Assembly (NCBI RefSeq): GCF_029227915.1
Contig: NC_079875.1
Span: forward strand, 41,933,201 to 41,997,200
Length of the DNA: 64,000 bases
DNA from: Hydractinia symbiolongicarpus
Lineage: Eukaryota > Cnidaria > Hydrozoa > Anthoathecata > Hydractiniidae
Reading direction: 5' to 3'
Part shown: positions 35,801 through 49,500 of the stretch, in pieces
Layout: the number at the start of each line of letters is the position of its first letter
Position numbering within the stretch: the first letter of the stretch is position 1
Made by a program: the position numbers and the translations under genes
The notes under the pieces: model-generated
Told to the model about the DNA's origin: nothing
The model's input: the letters and a program-made list of their open reading frames with translations, nothing else
Databases searched by the model: none

Positions 35801-38800
35801 GAAGTTTAATCGCTGGCACACGAAAACCTGCGATTTCCAGTAAATCCCGGACTCGGCCCGTATAGTCGAATGTATACAAAGAAAGTACCCTGTGAGTAAA
35901 CTCATTTGCAGAACGATTTTTTAAATTATCTTTTCACCACTAAAACGCATGAGACTTGTAGTTTTCAAAAATGTTTTCATTTTTGATGAGACGCTGAATA
36001 AAAGAATTTTAATCGCCGGCAAATGGAAACCTGCGATTTCCTGTAAATCCCGGACTCGGCCCGTATAGTCGAATGTATACAAAGAAAGTACCCAGGGAGT
36101 AACTCATTTCCCGAACGATTTCTTAAATTATTTTTTCACCAATAAAACGCATGAGACTTGTAGTTTTCAAAAATGTGTTCATTTTTGATGAGACGCTGAA
36201 TAAAAGAAGTTTAATCGTCGGCAAACGAAAACCCGCGATTTCCCGTAAATCCTGGGCTTGGCCCGTATAGTTGGATGTATCTAAAGAAAGTACCCAGGGA
36301 GTAAACTGATTTCCCGAACGATTTTTCAAATTATTTCTGCACCACTAGAACGAATGAGACTTGTAGTTTTCAAAAATGTTTTCATTTTTAATGAGACGCT
36401 TAATGAAAGAGGTTTAATCGCCGGCAAACGAAAACCCGCGATTTCCCGTATATACCGGGCTTGGCCCGTATAGTCGAATGTATACAAAGAAAGTACCCAG
36501 GGAGTAACTCATTTCCCGAACGATTTTTTAAATTATTTTTTCACCACTAAAACGCATGTGACTTGTAGGTTTCAAAAATGTTTTCATTTTTGATGAGACG
36601 CTTAATGAAAGAGGTTTAATCGCCGGCAAACGAAAACCCGCGATTTCCCGTATATACCGGGCTTGGCCCGTATAGTCGAATGTATACAAAGAAAGTACCC
36701 AGGGAGTAACTCATTTCCCGAACGATTTTTTAAATTATTTTTTCACCACTAAAACGCGTGAGACTTGTAGGTTTCAAAAATGTTTTCATTTTTGATGAGA
36801 CGCTTAATGAAAGAGGTTTAATTGCCGGCAAAGGAAAACCCGCGATTTCCCGTAAATCCAGGACTCGGCCCGTATAGTCAAAAGTATACAAAGAAAGTAC
36901 CCAGGGAGCAAACTCATTTCCCAAACGATTTTTTAAATTATTTTTTCAGCACTAAAACGCATGAGACTTGTAGTTTTCAAAAATGTTTTCATTTTTGATG
37001 AGACGCTTAATGAAAGAGGTTTAATCGCAGGCAAACGAAAACCCGCGATTTCCCGTAAATCCCGGGCTTGGCCCGTATAGTCGAATGTATACAAAGAAAG
37101 TACCCAGGGAGTAACTCATTTCCCGAACGATTTTTTAAATTATTTTTTCACTACTAAAACGCATGAGACTTGTAGTTTTCAAAAATGTTTTCATCTTTGA
37201 TGAGACGCTTAATGAAAGAGGTTTAATTGCCGGCAAACGAAAACCCGCAATTTCCCGTAAATCCCGGGCTTGGCCCGTATAGTAAAATGTATACAAAGAA
37301 AGTACCCAGGGAGTAAACACATTTCCCGAACGATTTTTTAAATTACTTTTCATCACTAAAACGCATGAGACTTGTAGTTTTCAAAAGTGTTCTCATTTTT
37401 GATGAGACGCTGAATAAAAGAAGTTTAATCGTCGGCAAACGAAAACCCGCGATTTCCCGTAAATCCCGGGCTTGGCCCGTATAGTTGAATGTATCTAAAG
37501 AATGTACCCAGGGAGTAAACTGATTTCCCGAACGATTTTTCAAATTATTTCTGCACCACTAGAACAAATGAGACTTGTAGTTTTCAAAAATGTTTTCATT
37601 TTTAATGAGACGCTTAATGAAAGAGGTTTAATCGCCGGCAAATGAAAACCCGCGATTTCCCGTAAATCCCGGAATCGGCCCGTATAGTCAAAAGTATACA
37701 AAGAAAGTACCCAGGGAGAAAACTCATTTCCCGAACGATTTTTTAAATTATTTTTCCACCACTAAAACGCATACGACTTGTAGTTTTCAAAAATGTTTTC
37801 ATTTTTGATGAGACGCTAAATGAAAGAGGTTTAATCGCCGGCAAACGAAAACCCGCGATTTCCCGTAAATCCCGGGCTTGGCCCGTATAGTCGAATGTAT
37901 ACAAAGAAAGTACACTGTGAGTAAACTCATTTCCAGAACGATTTTTTAAATTATTTTTTCACCACTAAAACGCATGAGACTTGTAGTTTTCAAAAATGTT
38001 TTCATTTTTGATGGGACGCTGAATAAAAGAAGTTTAATCGCTGGCAAACGAAAACCCGCGATTTCCCGTAAATCCCGGACTCGGCCCGTATAGTCAAAAG
38101 TATACAAAGAAAGTAGCCAGGAAGTAAACTCATTTCCCGAACGATTTTTTAAATTATTTTTTCACCACTAAAACGAATGAGACTTGTAGTTTTCACAAAT
38201 GTTTTCATTTTTGATGAGACGCTGAATAAAAGAAGTTTAATCGTCGGCAAACGAAAACCCGCGATTTCCCGTAAATCCCGGGCTTGGCCCGTATAGTTGA
38301 ATGTATCTAAAGAAAGTACCCAGGGAGTAAACTGATTTCCCGAACGATTTTTCAAATTATTTCTGCACCACTAGAACGAATGAGACTTGTAGTTTTCAAA
38401 AATGTTTTCATTTTTAATGAGACGCTTAATGAAAGAGGTTTAATCGCCGGCAAATAAAAACCCGCGATTTCCCGTTAATCCCGGGCTTGTCCCGTATAGT
38501 CGAATGTATACAAAGAAAGTACCCTGTGAGTAAACTCATTTGCAGCACGATTTTTTAAATTATCTTTTCACCACTAAAACGCATGAGACTTGTAGTTTTC
38601 AAAACTGTTTTCATTTTTGATGAGACGCTGAATAAAAGAATTTTAATCGCCGGCAAAGGGAAACCTGCGATTTCCCGTAAATCCCGGATTCGGCCCGTAT
38701 AGTCGAATGTATACAAAGAAAGTACCCAGGGAGTAACTCATTTTCCGAACGATTTTTTAAATTATTTTTTCACCAATAAAACGCATGAGACTTGTAGTTT

Positions 38801-39990
38801 TTAAAAATGTTTTCATTTTTGATGGGACGCTGAATAAAAGAAGTTTAATCGCTGGCAAACGAAAACCCGCGATTTCCCGTAAATCCCGGAATCGGCCCGT
38901 ATAGGCAAAAGTATACAAAGAAAGTACCCAAGGAGTAAACTCAGTTCCCGAACGATTTTTTAAATTATTTTTCCACCACTAAAACGCATACGACTTGTAG
39001 TTTCCAAAAATGTTTTTATTTTTGATGAGACGCCTAATGAAAAAGGTTTAATCGCCGGCAAACGAAAAACTGCGATTTCCAGTAAATCCCGGGCTTGGCC
39101 CGTATAGTCGAATGTATACAAAGAAAGTACCCTGTGAGTAAACTCATTTCCAGAACGATTTTTTAAATTATTTTTTCACCACTAAAACGCATAAGACTTG
39201 TAGTTCTCAAAAATGTTTTCATTTTTGATGAGACGCTTAATGAAAGAGGTTTAATCGCCGGCAAACGAAAACCCGCGATTTCCCGTAAATCCCGGGCTTG
39301 GCCCGTATAGTCGAATGTGTACAAAGAAAGTACCCAGGGAGTAACTCATTTCCCGAACGATTTTTTAAATTATTTTTTCACCACTGAAACGCATGAGACT
39401 TGTAGGTTTCAAAAATGTTTTCATTTTTGATGAGACGCTTAATGAATGAGGTTTAATTGCCGGCAAACGAAAACCCGCGATTTCCCGTAAATCCCGGGCT
39501 TGGCCCGTATAGTCGAATGTATACAAAGAAAGTACCCTGTGAGTAAACTCATTTCCAGAACGATTTTTTAAATTATTTTTTCACCACTAAAACGCATAAG
39601 ACTTGTAGTTTTCAAAAATGTTTTCATTTTTGATGAGACGCTGAATAAAAGAATTTTAATCGCCGGCAAACAAAAACCCGCAATTTCCCGTAAATCCCGG
39701 GCTTGGCCCATATAGTAAAATGTATACAAAGAAAGTACCCATGGAGTAAACACATTTCCCGAACGATTTTTTAAATTACTTTTCATCACTAAAACGCATG
39801 AGACTTGTAGTTTTCAAAAGTGTTTTCATTTTTGATGAGACGCTGAATAAAAGAAGTTTAATCGTCGGCAAACGAAAACCCGCGATTTCCCGTAAATCCC
39901 GGGCTTGGCCCGTATAGTTGAATGTATCTAAAGAAAGTACCCAGGGAGTAAACTGATTTCCCGAACGATTTTTCAAATTATTTCTGCACC
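35801..39990. repeat. Mosaic of satellite monomers without a clear long unit
   Basis: Neighbouring monomers here match different domains. 37,135-37,543 resembles 23,207-23,615, and 38,149-38,355 resembles 24,697-24,903. 38,640-39,060 resembles the 5-mer domain. A single-monomer duplication is visible near 36,392-36,755: CCCGTATATACCGGG occurs in two adjacent units 202 bp apart and I noticed it nowhere else. No gene or inserted element is present. Confidence 0.75.
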
Positions 39991-40020
39991 ACTAAAACGA
40001 ATGAGACTAAAACGCATAAG
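39991..40020. repeat. 15-bp tandem duplication inside a monomer
   Basis: ACTAAAACGAATGAG is followed directly by ACTAAAACGCATAAG and then ACTTG. A normal monomer has this segment once. The two halves differ at the positions that separate the GAATGAG and GCATAAG subtypes, so this is a join between two monomer types. ACT is present at both ends. It makes the marker spacing 39,776 to 40,601 equal to 825 instead of about 810 bp. Confidence 0.9.
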
Positions 40021-43000
40021 ACTTGTAGTTCTCAAAAATGTTTTCATTTTTGATGAGACGCTTAATGAAAGAGGTTTAATCGCCGGCAAACGAAAACCCG
40101 CGATTTCCCGTAAATCCCGGGCTTCGCCCGTATAGTTGAATGTATACAAAGAAAGTACCCAGGGAGTAACTCATTTCCCGAACGATTTTTTAAATTATTT
40201 TTTCACCACTGAAACGCATGAGACTTGTAGGTTTCAAAAATGTTTTCATTTTTGATGAGACGCTTAATGAAAGAGGTTTAATTGCAGGCAAACGAAAACC
40301 CGCGATTTCCCGTAAATCCCGGGCTTGGCCCGTATAGTCGAATGTATACAAAGAAAGTACCCTGTGAGTAAACTCATTTCCAGAACGATTTTTTAAATTA
40401 TTTTTTCACCACTAAAACACATAAGACTTGTAGTTTTCAAAAATGTTTTCATTTTTGATGAGACGCTGAATAAAAGAATTTTAATCGCCGGCAAACGAAA
40501 ACCCGCAATTTCCCGTAAATCCCGGGATTGGCCCATATAGTAAAATGTATACAAAGAAAGTACCCAGGGAGTAAACACATTTCCCGAACGATTTTTTTAA
40601 TTACTTTTCATCACTAAAACGCATGAGACTTGTAGTTTTCAAAAGTGTTTTCATTTTCGATGAGACGCTGAATAAAAGAAGTTTAATCGTCGGCAAACGA
40701 AAACCCGCGATTTCCCGTAAATCCCGGGCTTGGCCCGTATAGTTGAATGTATCTAAAGAAAGTACCCAGGGAGTAAACTGATTTCCCGAACGATTTTTCA
40801 AATTATTTCTGCACCACTAAAACGCATACGACTTGTAGTTTTCAAAAATGTTTTCATTTTTGATGAGACGCTTAATGAAAGAGGTTTAATCGCCGGCAAA
40901 TGAAAACCCGCGATTTCCTGTTAATCCCGGGCTTGTCCCGTATAGTCGAATGTATACAAAGAAAGTACCCAGGGAGTAAACACATTTCCAGAACGATTTT
41001 TTAAATTATTTTTTCACCACTAAAACGCATAAGACTTGTAGTTCTCAAAAATGTTTTCATTTTTGATGAGACGCTTAATGAAAGAGGTTTAATCGCCGGC
41101 AAACGAAAACCCGCGATTTCCCGTAAATCCCGGGCTTGGCCCGTATAGTTGAATGTATACAAAGAAAGTACCCAGGGAGTAACTCATTTCCCGAACGATT
41201 TTTTAAATTATTTTTTCACCACTGAAACGCATGAGACTTGTAGGTTTCAAAAATGTTTTCATTTTTGATGAGACGCTTAATGAAAGAGGTTTAATTGCAG
41301 GCAAACGAAAACCCGCGATTTCCCGTAAATCCCGGGCTTGGCCCGTATAGTCGAATGTATACAAAGAAAGTACCCTGTGAGTAAACTCATTTCCAGAACG
41401 ATTTTTTAAATTATTTTTTCACCACTAAAACGCATAAGACTTGTAGTTTTCAAAAATGTTTTCATTTTTGATGAGACGCTGAATAAAAGAATTTTAATCG
41501 CCGGCAAACGAAAACCCGCAATTTCCCGTAAATCCCGGGCTTGGCCCATATAGTAAAATGTATACAAAGAAAGTACCCAGGGAGTAAACACATTTCCCGA
41601 ACGATTTTTTTAATTACTTTTCATCACTAAAACGCATGAGACTTGTAGTTTTCAAAAGTGTTTTCATTTTTGATGAGACGCTGAATAAAAGAAGTTTAAT
41701 CGTCGGCAAACGAAAACCCGCGATTTCCCGTAAATCCCGGGCTTGGCCCGTATAGTTGAATGTATCTAAAGAAAGTACCCAGGGAGTAAACTGATTTCCC
41801 GAACGATTTTTCAAATTATTTCTGCACCACTAAAACGCATACGACTTGTAGTTTTCAAAAATGTTTTCATTTTTGATGAGACGCTTAATGAAAGAGGTTT
41901 AATCGCCGGCAAATGAAAACCCGCGATTCCCTGTTAATCCCGGGCTTGTCCCGTATAGTCGAATGTATACAAAGAAAGTACCCAGGGAGTAAACACATTT
42001 CCCGAACGATTTTTTAAATTATTTTTCCACCACTAAAACGCATACGACTTGTAGTTTTCAAAAATGTTTTCATTTTTGATGAGACGCTTAATAAAAGAGG
42101 TTTAATCGCCGGCAAACGAAAACCCGCGATTTCCCGTAAATCCCGGGCTTGGCCCGTATAGTCGAATGTATACAAAGAAAGTAGCCAGGGAGTAAACTCA
42201 TTTCCCGATCGATTTTTTAAATTATTTTTCCACCACTAAAACGCATACGACTTGTAGTTTCCAAAAATGTTTTTATTTTTGATGAGACGCTTAATGAAAA
42301 AGGTTTAATCGCCGGCAAACGAAAAACCGCGATTTCCCGTAAATCCCGGGCTTGGCCCGTATAGTCGAATGTATACAAAGAAAGTACCCTGTGAGTAAAC
42401 TCATTTCCAGAACGATTTTTTAAATTATTTTTTCACCACTAAAACGCATAAGACTTGTAGTTCTCAAAAATGTTTTCATTTTTGATGAGACGCTTAATGA
42501 AAGAGGTTTAATCGCCGGCAAACGAAAACCCGCGATTTCCCGTAAATCCCGGGCTTGGCCCGTATAGTTGAATGTATACAAAGAAAGTACCCAGGGAGTA
42601 ACTCATTTCCCGAACGATTTTTTAAATTATTTTTTCACCACTGAAACGCATGAGACTTGTAGGTTTCAAAAATGTTTTCATTTTTGATGAGACGCTTAAT
42701 GAAAGAGGTTTAATTGCAGGCAAACGAAAACCCGCGATTTCCCGTAAATCCCGGGCTTGGCCCGTATAGTCGAATGTATACAAAGAAAGTACCCTGTGAG
42801 TAAACTCATTTCCAGAACGATTTTTTAAATTATTTTTTCACCACTAAAACGCATAAGACTTGTAGTTTTCAAAAATGTTTTCATTTTTGATGAGACGCTG
42901 AATAAAAGAATTTTAATCGCCGGCAAACGAAAACCCGCAATTTCCCGTAAATCCCGGGCTTGGCCCATATAGTAAAATGTATACAAAGAAAGTACCCAGG

Positions 43001-43245
43001 GAGTAAACACATTTCCCGAACGATTTTTTTAATTACTTTTCATCACTAAAACGCATGAGACTTGTAGTTTTCAAAAGTGTTTTCATTTTTGATGAGACGC
43101 TGAATAAAAGAAGTTTAATCGTCGGCAAACGAAAACCCGCGATTTCCCGTAAATCCCGGGCTTGGCCCGTATAGTTGAATGTATCTAAAGAAAGTACCCA
43201 GGGAGTAAACTGATTTCCCGAACGATTTTTCAAATTATTTCTGCA
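40006..43245. repeat. 5-mer (1,013 bp) and 7-mer (1,419 bp) higher-order repeat domain
   Basis: 40,006-41,018 and 41,019-42,001 match in tandem at 1,013 bp, diverging at CACATTTCCAG versus CACATTTCCCG. A third copy, about 42,432-43,233, lies 1,419 bp further on because two extra monomers sit at about 42,000-42,430. Shared marks are TTTAATTGCAGGC, GGCCCATATAGTAAAATG and TTTTTTTAATTACTTTTCATC. Copy 1 has CTTCGCCCG near 40,123 where the others have CTTGGCCCG. Confidence 0.87.
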
Positions 43246-43573
43246 CCACTAGAACGAATGAGACTTGTAGTTTTCAAAAATGTTTTCATTTTTAGTGAGA
43301 CGCTTAATGAAAGAGGTTTAATCGCCGGCAAATGAAAACCCGCGATTTCCTGTTAATCCCGGGCTTGTCCCGTATAGTCGAATGTATACAAAGAAAGTAC
43401 CCAGGGAGTAAACTCATTTCCCGAACGATTTTTTAAATTAATTTTCCACCACTAAAACGCATACGACTTGTAGTTTTCAAAAATGTTTTCATTTTTGATA
43501 AGACGCTTAATAAAAGAGGTTTAATCGCCGGCAAACGAAAACCCGCGATTTCCCGTAAATCCCGGGCTTGGCC
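43246..43573. repeat. Satellite monomers joining the 5/7-mer domain to the 7.7-kb repeat
   Basis: This is about one and a half monomers. It holds the CCTGTTAATCCC variant, TTAATTTTCCACC near 43,440 and TTTTTGATAAGACG near 43,494. It contains nothing but satellite sequence. Confidence 0.8.
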
Positions 43574-46500
43574 CGTATAGTCGAATGTATACAAAGAAAG
43601 TACCCAGGGAGTAACTCATTTCCCGAACGATTTTTTAAATTATTTTTTCACCACTAAAACGCATAAGAATTGTAGGTTTCAAAAATGTTTTCATTTTTGA
43701 TGAGACGCTTAATGAAAGAGGTTTAATCGCCGGCAAACGAAAACACGCGATTTCCCGTAAATCCCGGGCTAAGCCCGTATAGTCGAATGTATACAAAGAA
43801 AGTACCCTGTGAGTAAACTCATTTCCAGAACGATTTTTAAAATTATTTTTTCACCACTAAAACGCATGAGACTTGTAGTTTTCAAAAATGTTTTCATTTT
43901 TGATGAGACGCTGAATAAAAGAAGTTTAATCGTCGGCAAACGAAAACCCGCGATTCCCGTAAATCCCGGGCTTGGCCCGTATAGTTGAATGTATCTAAAG
44001 AAAGTACCCAGGGAGTAAACTGATTTCCCGAACGTTTTTCAAATTATTTCTGCACCACTAAAACGCATGAGACTTGTAGTTTTCAAAAATGTTTTCATTT
44101 TTGATGAGACGCTGAATAAAAGAAATTTAATCGCCGGCAAACGAAAACCCGCGATTTCCCGTAAGTCCCGGGCTTGGCCCGAATAGTCGAATGTATACAA
44201 AGAAAGTACCCAGGGAGTAACTCATTTCCCGAACGATTTTTTAAATTATTTTTTCACCAATAAAACGCATGAGACTTGTAGTTTTCAAAAATGTTTTCAT
44301 TTTTGATGGGACGCTGAATAAAAGAAGTTTAATCGTCGGCAAACGAAAACCCGCCATGTCCCGTAAATCCGGGGCTCGGCCCGTATAGTCAAAAGTATAG
44401 AAAGAAAGTACCCAGGGAGTAAACTCATTTCCAGCACGATTTTTTAAATTATCTTTTCACCACTAAAACGCATGAGACTTGTAGTTTTCAAAAATGTTTT
44501 CATTTTTGATGAGACGCTGAATAAAAGAATTTTAATCGCCGGCAAACGGAAACCTGCGATTTCCCGTAAATCCCGGACTCGTCCCGTATAGTCGAATGTA
44601 TACAAAGAAAGTACCCAGGGAGTAACTCATTTCCCGAACGATTTTTTAAATTATTTTTCCACCACTAAAACGCATACAACTTGTAGTTTTCAAAAATGTT
44701 TTTATTTTCGATGAGACGGTCAATGAAAGAGGTTTAATCGCCGGCAAACGAAAACCCGCGATTTCCCGTAAATCCCGGGCTTGGCCCGTATAGTCGAATG
44801 TATACAAAGAAAGTACCCTGTGAGTAAACTCATTTCCAGCACGATTTTTTAAATTATTTTTTCACCACTAAAACGCATAAGACTTGTAGTTCTCAAAAAT
44901 GTTTTCATTTCTGATGAGACGCTGAATAAAAGAAGTGTAATCGCCGGCAAACGGAAACCCGCGATTTCCCGTAAATCCCGGACTCGGCCCGTATAGTCAA
45001 AAGTATACAAAGAAAGTACCCAGGGAGTAAACTCATTTCCCGAACGATTTTTTAAATTATTTTTTCACCGCTAAAACGCATGAGACTTGTAGTTTTCAAA
45101 AATGTTTTCATTTTTGATGAGACGCTTAATGAAAGAGGTTTAATCGCCGGCAAACGAAAACCCGCGATTTCCCGTATATCCCGGGCTTGGCCCGTATAGT
45201 CGAATGTATACAAAGAAAGTACCCAGGGAGTAACTCATTTCCCGAACGATTTTTTAAATTATTTTTTCACCACTAAAACGCATGAGACTTGTAGGTTTCA
45301 AATATGTTTTCATTTTTGATGAGACGCTTAATGAAAGAGGTTTAATCGCCGGCAAACGAAAACCGCAATTTCCCGTAAATCCCGGGCTTGGCCCGTATAG
45401 TCGAATGTATACAAAGTACCCTGTGAGTAAACTCATTTCCAGAACGATTTTTTAAATTATTTTTTCACCACTAAAACGCGTAAGACTTGTAGTTTTCAAA
45501 AATGTTTTCATTTTTGATGAGACGCTGAATAAAAGAATTTTAATCGCCGGCAAACGAAAACCCGCAATTTCCCGTAAATCCCGGGCTTGGCCCGTATAGT
45601 CAAATGTATACAAAGAAAGTACCCAGGGAGTAAACACATTTCCCGAACGATTTTTTAAATTACTTTTCACCACTAAAACGCATGAGACTTGTAGTTTTCA
45701 AAACTGTTTTCCTTTTTGATGAGACGCTGAATAAAAGAAGTTTAATCGTCGGCAAACGAAAACCCGCGATTTCCCGTAAATTCCGGGGTTGGCCCGTATA
45801 GTTGAATGTATCTAAAGAAAGTACCCAGGGAGTAAACTGATTTCCCGAACGATTTTTCAAATAATTTCTGCACCACTAGAACGAATGAGACTTGTAGTTT
45901 TCAAAAATGTTTTCATTTTTAATGAGACGCTTAATGAAAGAGGTTTAATCGCCGGCAAATGAAAACCCGCGATTTCCTGTTAATCCCGGGCTTGTCCCGT
46001 ATAGTCGAATGTATACAAAGAAAGTACCCTGTGAGTAAACTCATTTGCAGAACGATTTTTTAATTTATCTTTTTACCACTAAAACGCATGAGACTTGTAG
46101 TTTTCAAAAATGTTTTCATTTTTGATGAGACGCTGAATAAAAGAATTTTAATCGCCGGCCAGCGGAAACCTGCGATTTCCCGTAAATTCCGGACTCGGCC
46201 CGTATAGACAAAAGTATACAAAGGAAGTACCCAGGGAGTAAACTCATTTCCCGAACGATGTTTTTAATTATTATTTCACCACTAAAGCCCATGAGACTTG
46301 CAGTTTTTAAAAATGTTTTCATTTTTATTCAGACGCTGAATAAAAGAAGTTTAATCGCCGGCAAACAAAAACCCGCGATTTCCCGTAAATCCCGGACTCG
46401 GACCGTATAGTCAAAAGTATACAAAGAACGTACCCGGGGAGTAAACTCATTTCTCGAACGATTTTTTAAATTATTTTTTCACCACTAAAACGCATGAGAC

Positions 46501-49500
46501 TTGTAGTTTTCAAAAATGTTTTCATTTTTGATGGGACGCTGAATAAAAGAAGTTTAATCGCTGGCAAACGAAAACCCGCGATTTCCCGTAAATCCCGGAA
46601 TCGGCCTGTATAGTCAAAAGTATAGAAAGAAAGTACCCAGGGAGTAAACTGATTTCCCGAACGATTTTTTAAATTATTTTTCCACCACTAAAACGCATAC
46701 GACTTGTAGTTTTCAAAAATGTTTTAATTTTTGATGAGACGCTCAATGAAAGAGGTTTAATCGCCGGCAAACGAAAACCCGCGATTTCCCGTAAATCCCG
46801 GGCTTGGCCCGTATAGTCGAATGTATACAAAGAAAGTACCCTGTGAGTAAACTCATTTCCAGCACGATTTTTTAAATTATTTTTTCACCACTAAAACGCA
46901 TAAGACTTGTAGTTCTCAAAAATGTTTTCATTTCTGATGAGACGCTGAATAAAAGAAGTTTAATCGTCGGCAAACGAAAACCCGCGATTTCCCGTAAATC
47001 CCGGGCTTGGCCCGTATAGTTGAATGTATCTAAAGAAAGTACCCAGGGAGTAAACTCATTTCCCGAACGATTTTTTAAATTATTTTTTCACCGCCAAAAC
47101 GCATGAGACTTGTAGTTTTCAAAAATGTTTTCATTTTTAATGAGACGCTTAATGAAAGAGGTTTAATCGCCGGCAAATGAAAACCCGCGATTTCCTGTTA
47201 ATCCCGGGCTTGTCCCGTATAGTCGAATGTATACAAAGAAAGTACCCAGGGAGTAACTCATTTCCCGAACGATTTTTTAAATTATTTTTTCACCAATAAA
47301 ACGCATGAGACTTGTACTTTTCAAAAATGTTTTCATTTTTGATGGGACGCTGAATAAAAGAAGTTTAATCGCTGGCAAACGAAAACCCGCGATTTCCCGT
47401 AAATCCCGGGATCGGCCCGTATAGTCAAAAGTATACAAAGAAAGTACCCAGGGAGTAAACTCATTTCCCGAACGATTTTTTAAATTATTTTTCCACCACT
47501 AAAACGAATACGACTTGTAGTTTCCAAAAATGTTTTTATTTTTGATGAGACGCTTAATGAAAAAGGTTTAATCGCCGGCAAACGAAAACCCGCGATTTCC
47601 CGTAAGTCCCGGGCTTGGCCCGTATAGTCGAATGTATACAAAGAAAGTACCCAGGGAGTAACTCATTTCCCGAACGATTTTTTAAATTATTTTTTCACCA
47701 ATAAAACGCATGAGACTTGTAGTTTTCAAAAATGTTTTCATTTTTGATGGGACGCTGAATAAAAGAAGTTTAATCGTCGGCAAACGAAAACCCGCCATGT
47801 CCCGTAAATCCGGGGCTCGGACCGTATAGTCAAAAGTATAGAAAGAAAGTACCCAGGGAGTAAACTCATTTCTCGAACGATTTTTTAAATTATTTTTTCA
47901 CCACTAAAACGCATGAGACTTGTAGTTTTCAAAAATGTTTTCATTTTTGATGGGACGCTGAATAAAAGAAGTTTAATCGCTGGCAAACGAAAACCCGCGA
48001 TTTCCCGTAAATCCCGGAATCGGCCCGTATAGTCAAAAGTATAGAAAGAAAGTACCCAGGGAGTAAACTGATTTCCCGAACGATTTTTTAAATTATTTTT
48101 CCACCACTAAAACGCATACAACTTGTAGTTTTCAAAAATGTTCTAATTTTCGATGAGACGGTCAATGAAAGAGGTTTAATCGCCGGCAAACGAAAACCCG
48201 CGATTTCCCGTAAATCCCGGGCTTGGCCCGTATAGTCGAATGTATACAAAGAAAGTACCCTGTGAGTAAACTCATTTCCAGCACGATTTTTTAAATTATT
48301 TTTTCACCACTAAAACGCATAAGACTTGTAGTTCTCAAAAATGTTTTCATTTCTGATGAGACGCTGAATAAAACAATTTTAATCGCCGGCAAACGAAAAC
48401 CCGCAATTTCCCGTAAATTCCGGGGTTGGCCCGTATAGTCAAATGTATACAAAGAAAGTACCCAGGGAGTAAACACATTTCCCGAACGATTTTTTAAATA
48501 ATTTCTGCACCACTAGAACGAATGAGACTTGTAGTTTTCAAAAATGTTTTCATTTTTAATGAGACGCTTAATGAAAGAGGTTTAATCGCCGGCAAATGAA
48601 AACCCGCGATTTCCTGTTAATCCCGGGCTTGTCCCGTATAGTCGAATGTATACAAAGAAAGTACCCTGTGAGTAAACTCATTTGCAGAACGATTTTTTAA
48701 TTTATCTTTTTACCACTAAAACGCATGAGACTTGTAGTTTTCAAAAATGTTTTCATTTTTGATGAGACGCTGAATAAAAGAATTTTAATCGCCGGCCAGC
48801 GGAAACCTGCGATTTCCCGTAAATTCCGGACTCGGCCCGTATAGACAAAAGTATACAAAGGAAGTACCCAGGGAGTAAACTCATTTCCCGAACGATGTTT
48901 TTAATTATTATTTCACCACAAAAGCCCTTGAGACTTGCAGTTTTTAAAAATGTTTTCATTTTTAATCAGACGCTGAATAAAAGAAGTTTAATCGCCGGCA
49001 AACAAAAACCCGCGATTTCCCGTAAATCCCGGACTCGGACCGTATAGTCAAAAGTATACAAAGAACGTACCCGGGGAGTAAACTCATTTCTCGAACGATT
49101 TTTTAAATTATTTTTTCACCACTAAAACGCATGAGACTTGTAGTTTTCAAAAATGTTTTCATTTTTGATGGGACGCTGAATAAAAGAAGTTTAATCGCTG
49201 GCAAACGAAAACCCGCGATTTCCCGTAAATCCCGGAATCGGCCCGTATAGTCAAAAGTATACAAAGAAAGTACCCAGGGAGTAAACTCATTTCCCAAACG
49301 AATTTTTAAATTATTTTTCCACCACTAAAACGCATACGACTTGTAGTTTTCAAAAATGTTTTCATTTTTGATGAGACGCTTAATGAAAGAGGTTTAATCG
49401 CCGGCAAACGGAAACCTGCGATTAACCGTAAATCCCGGACTCGGCCCGTATAGTCGAATGTATACAAAGAAAGTACCCAGGGAGTAACTCATTTCCCGAA

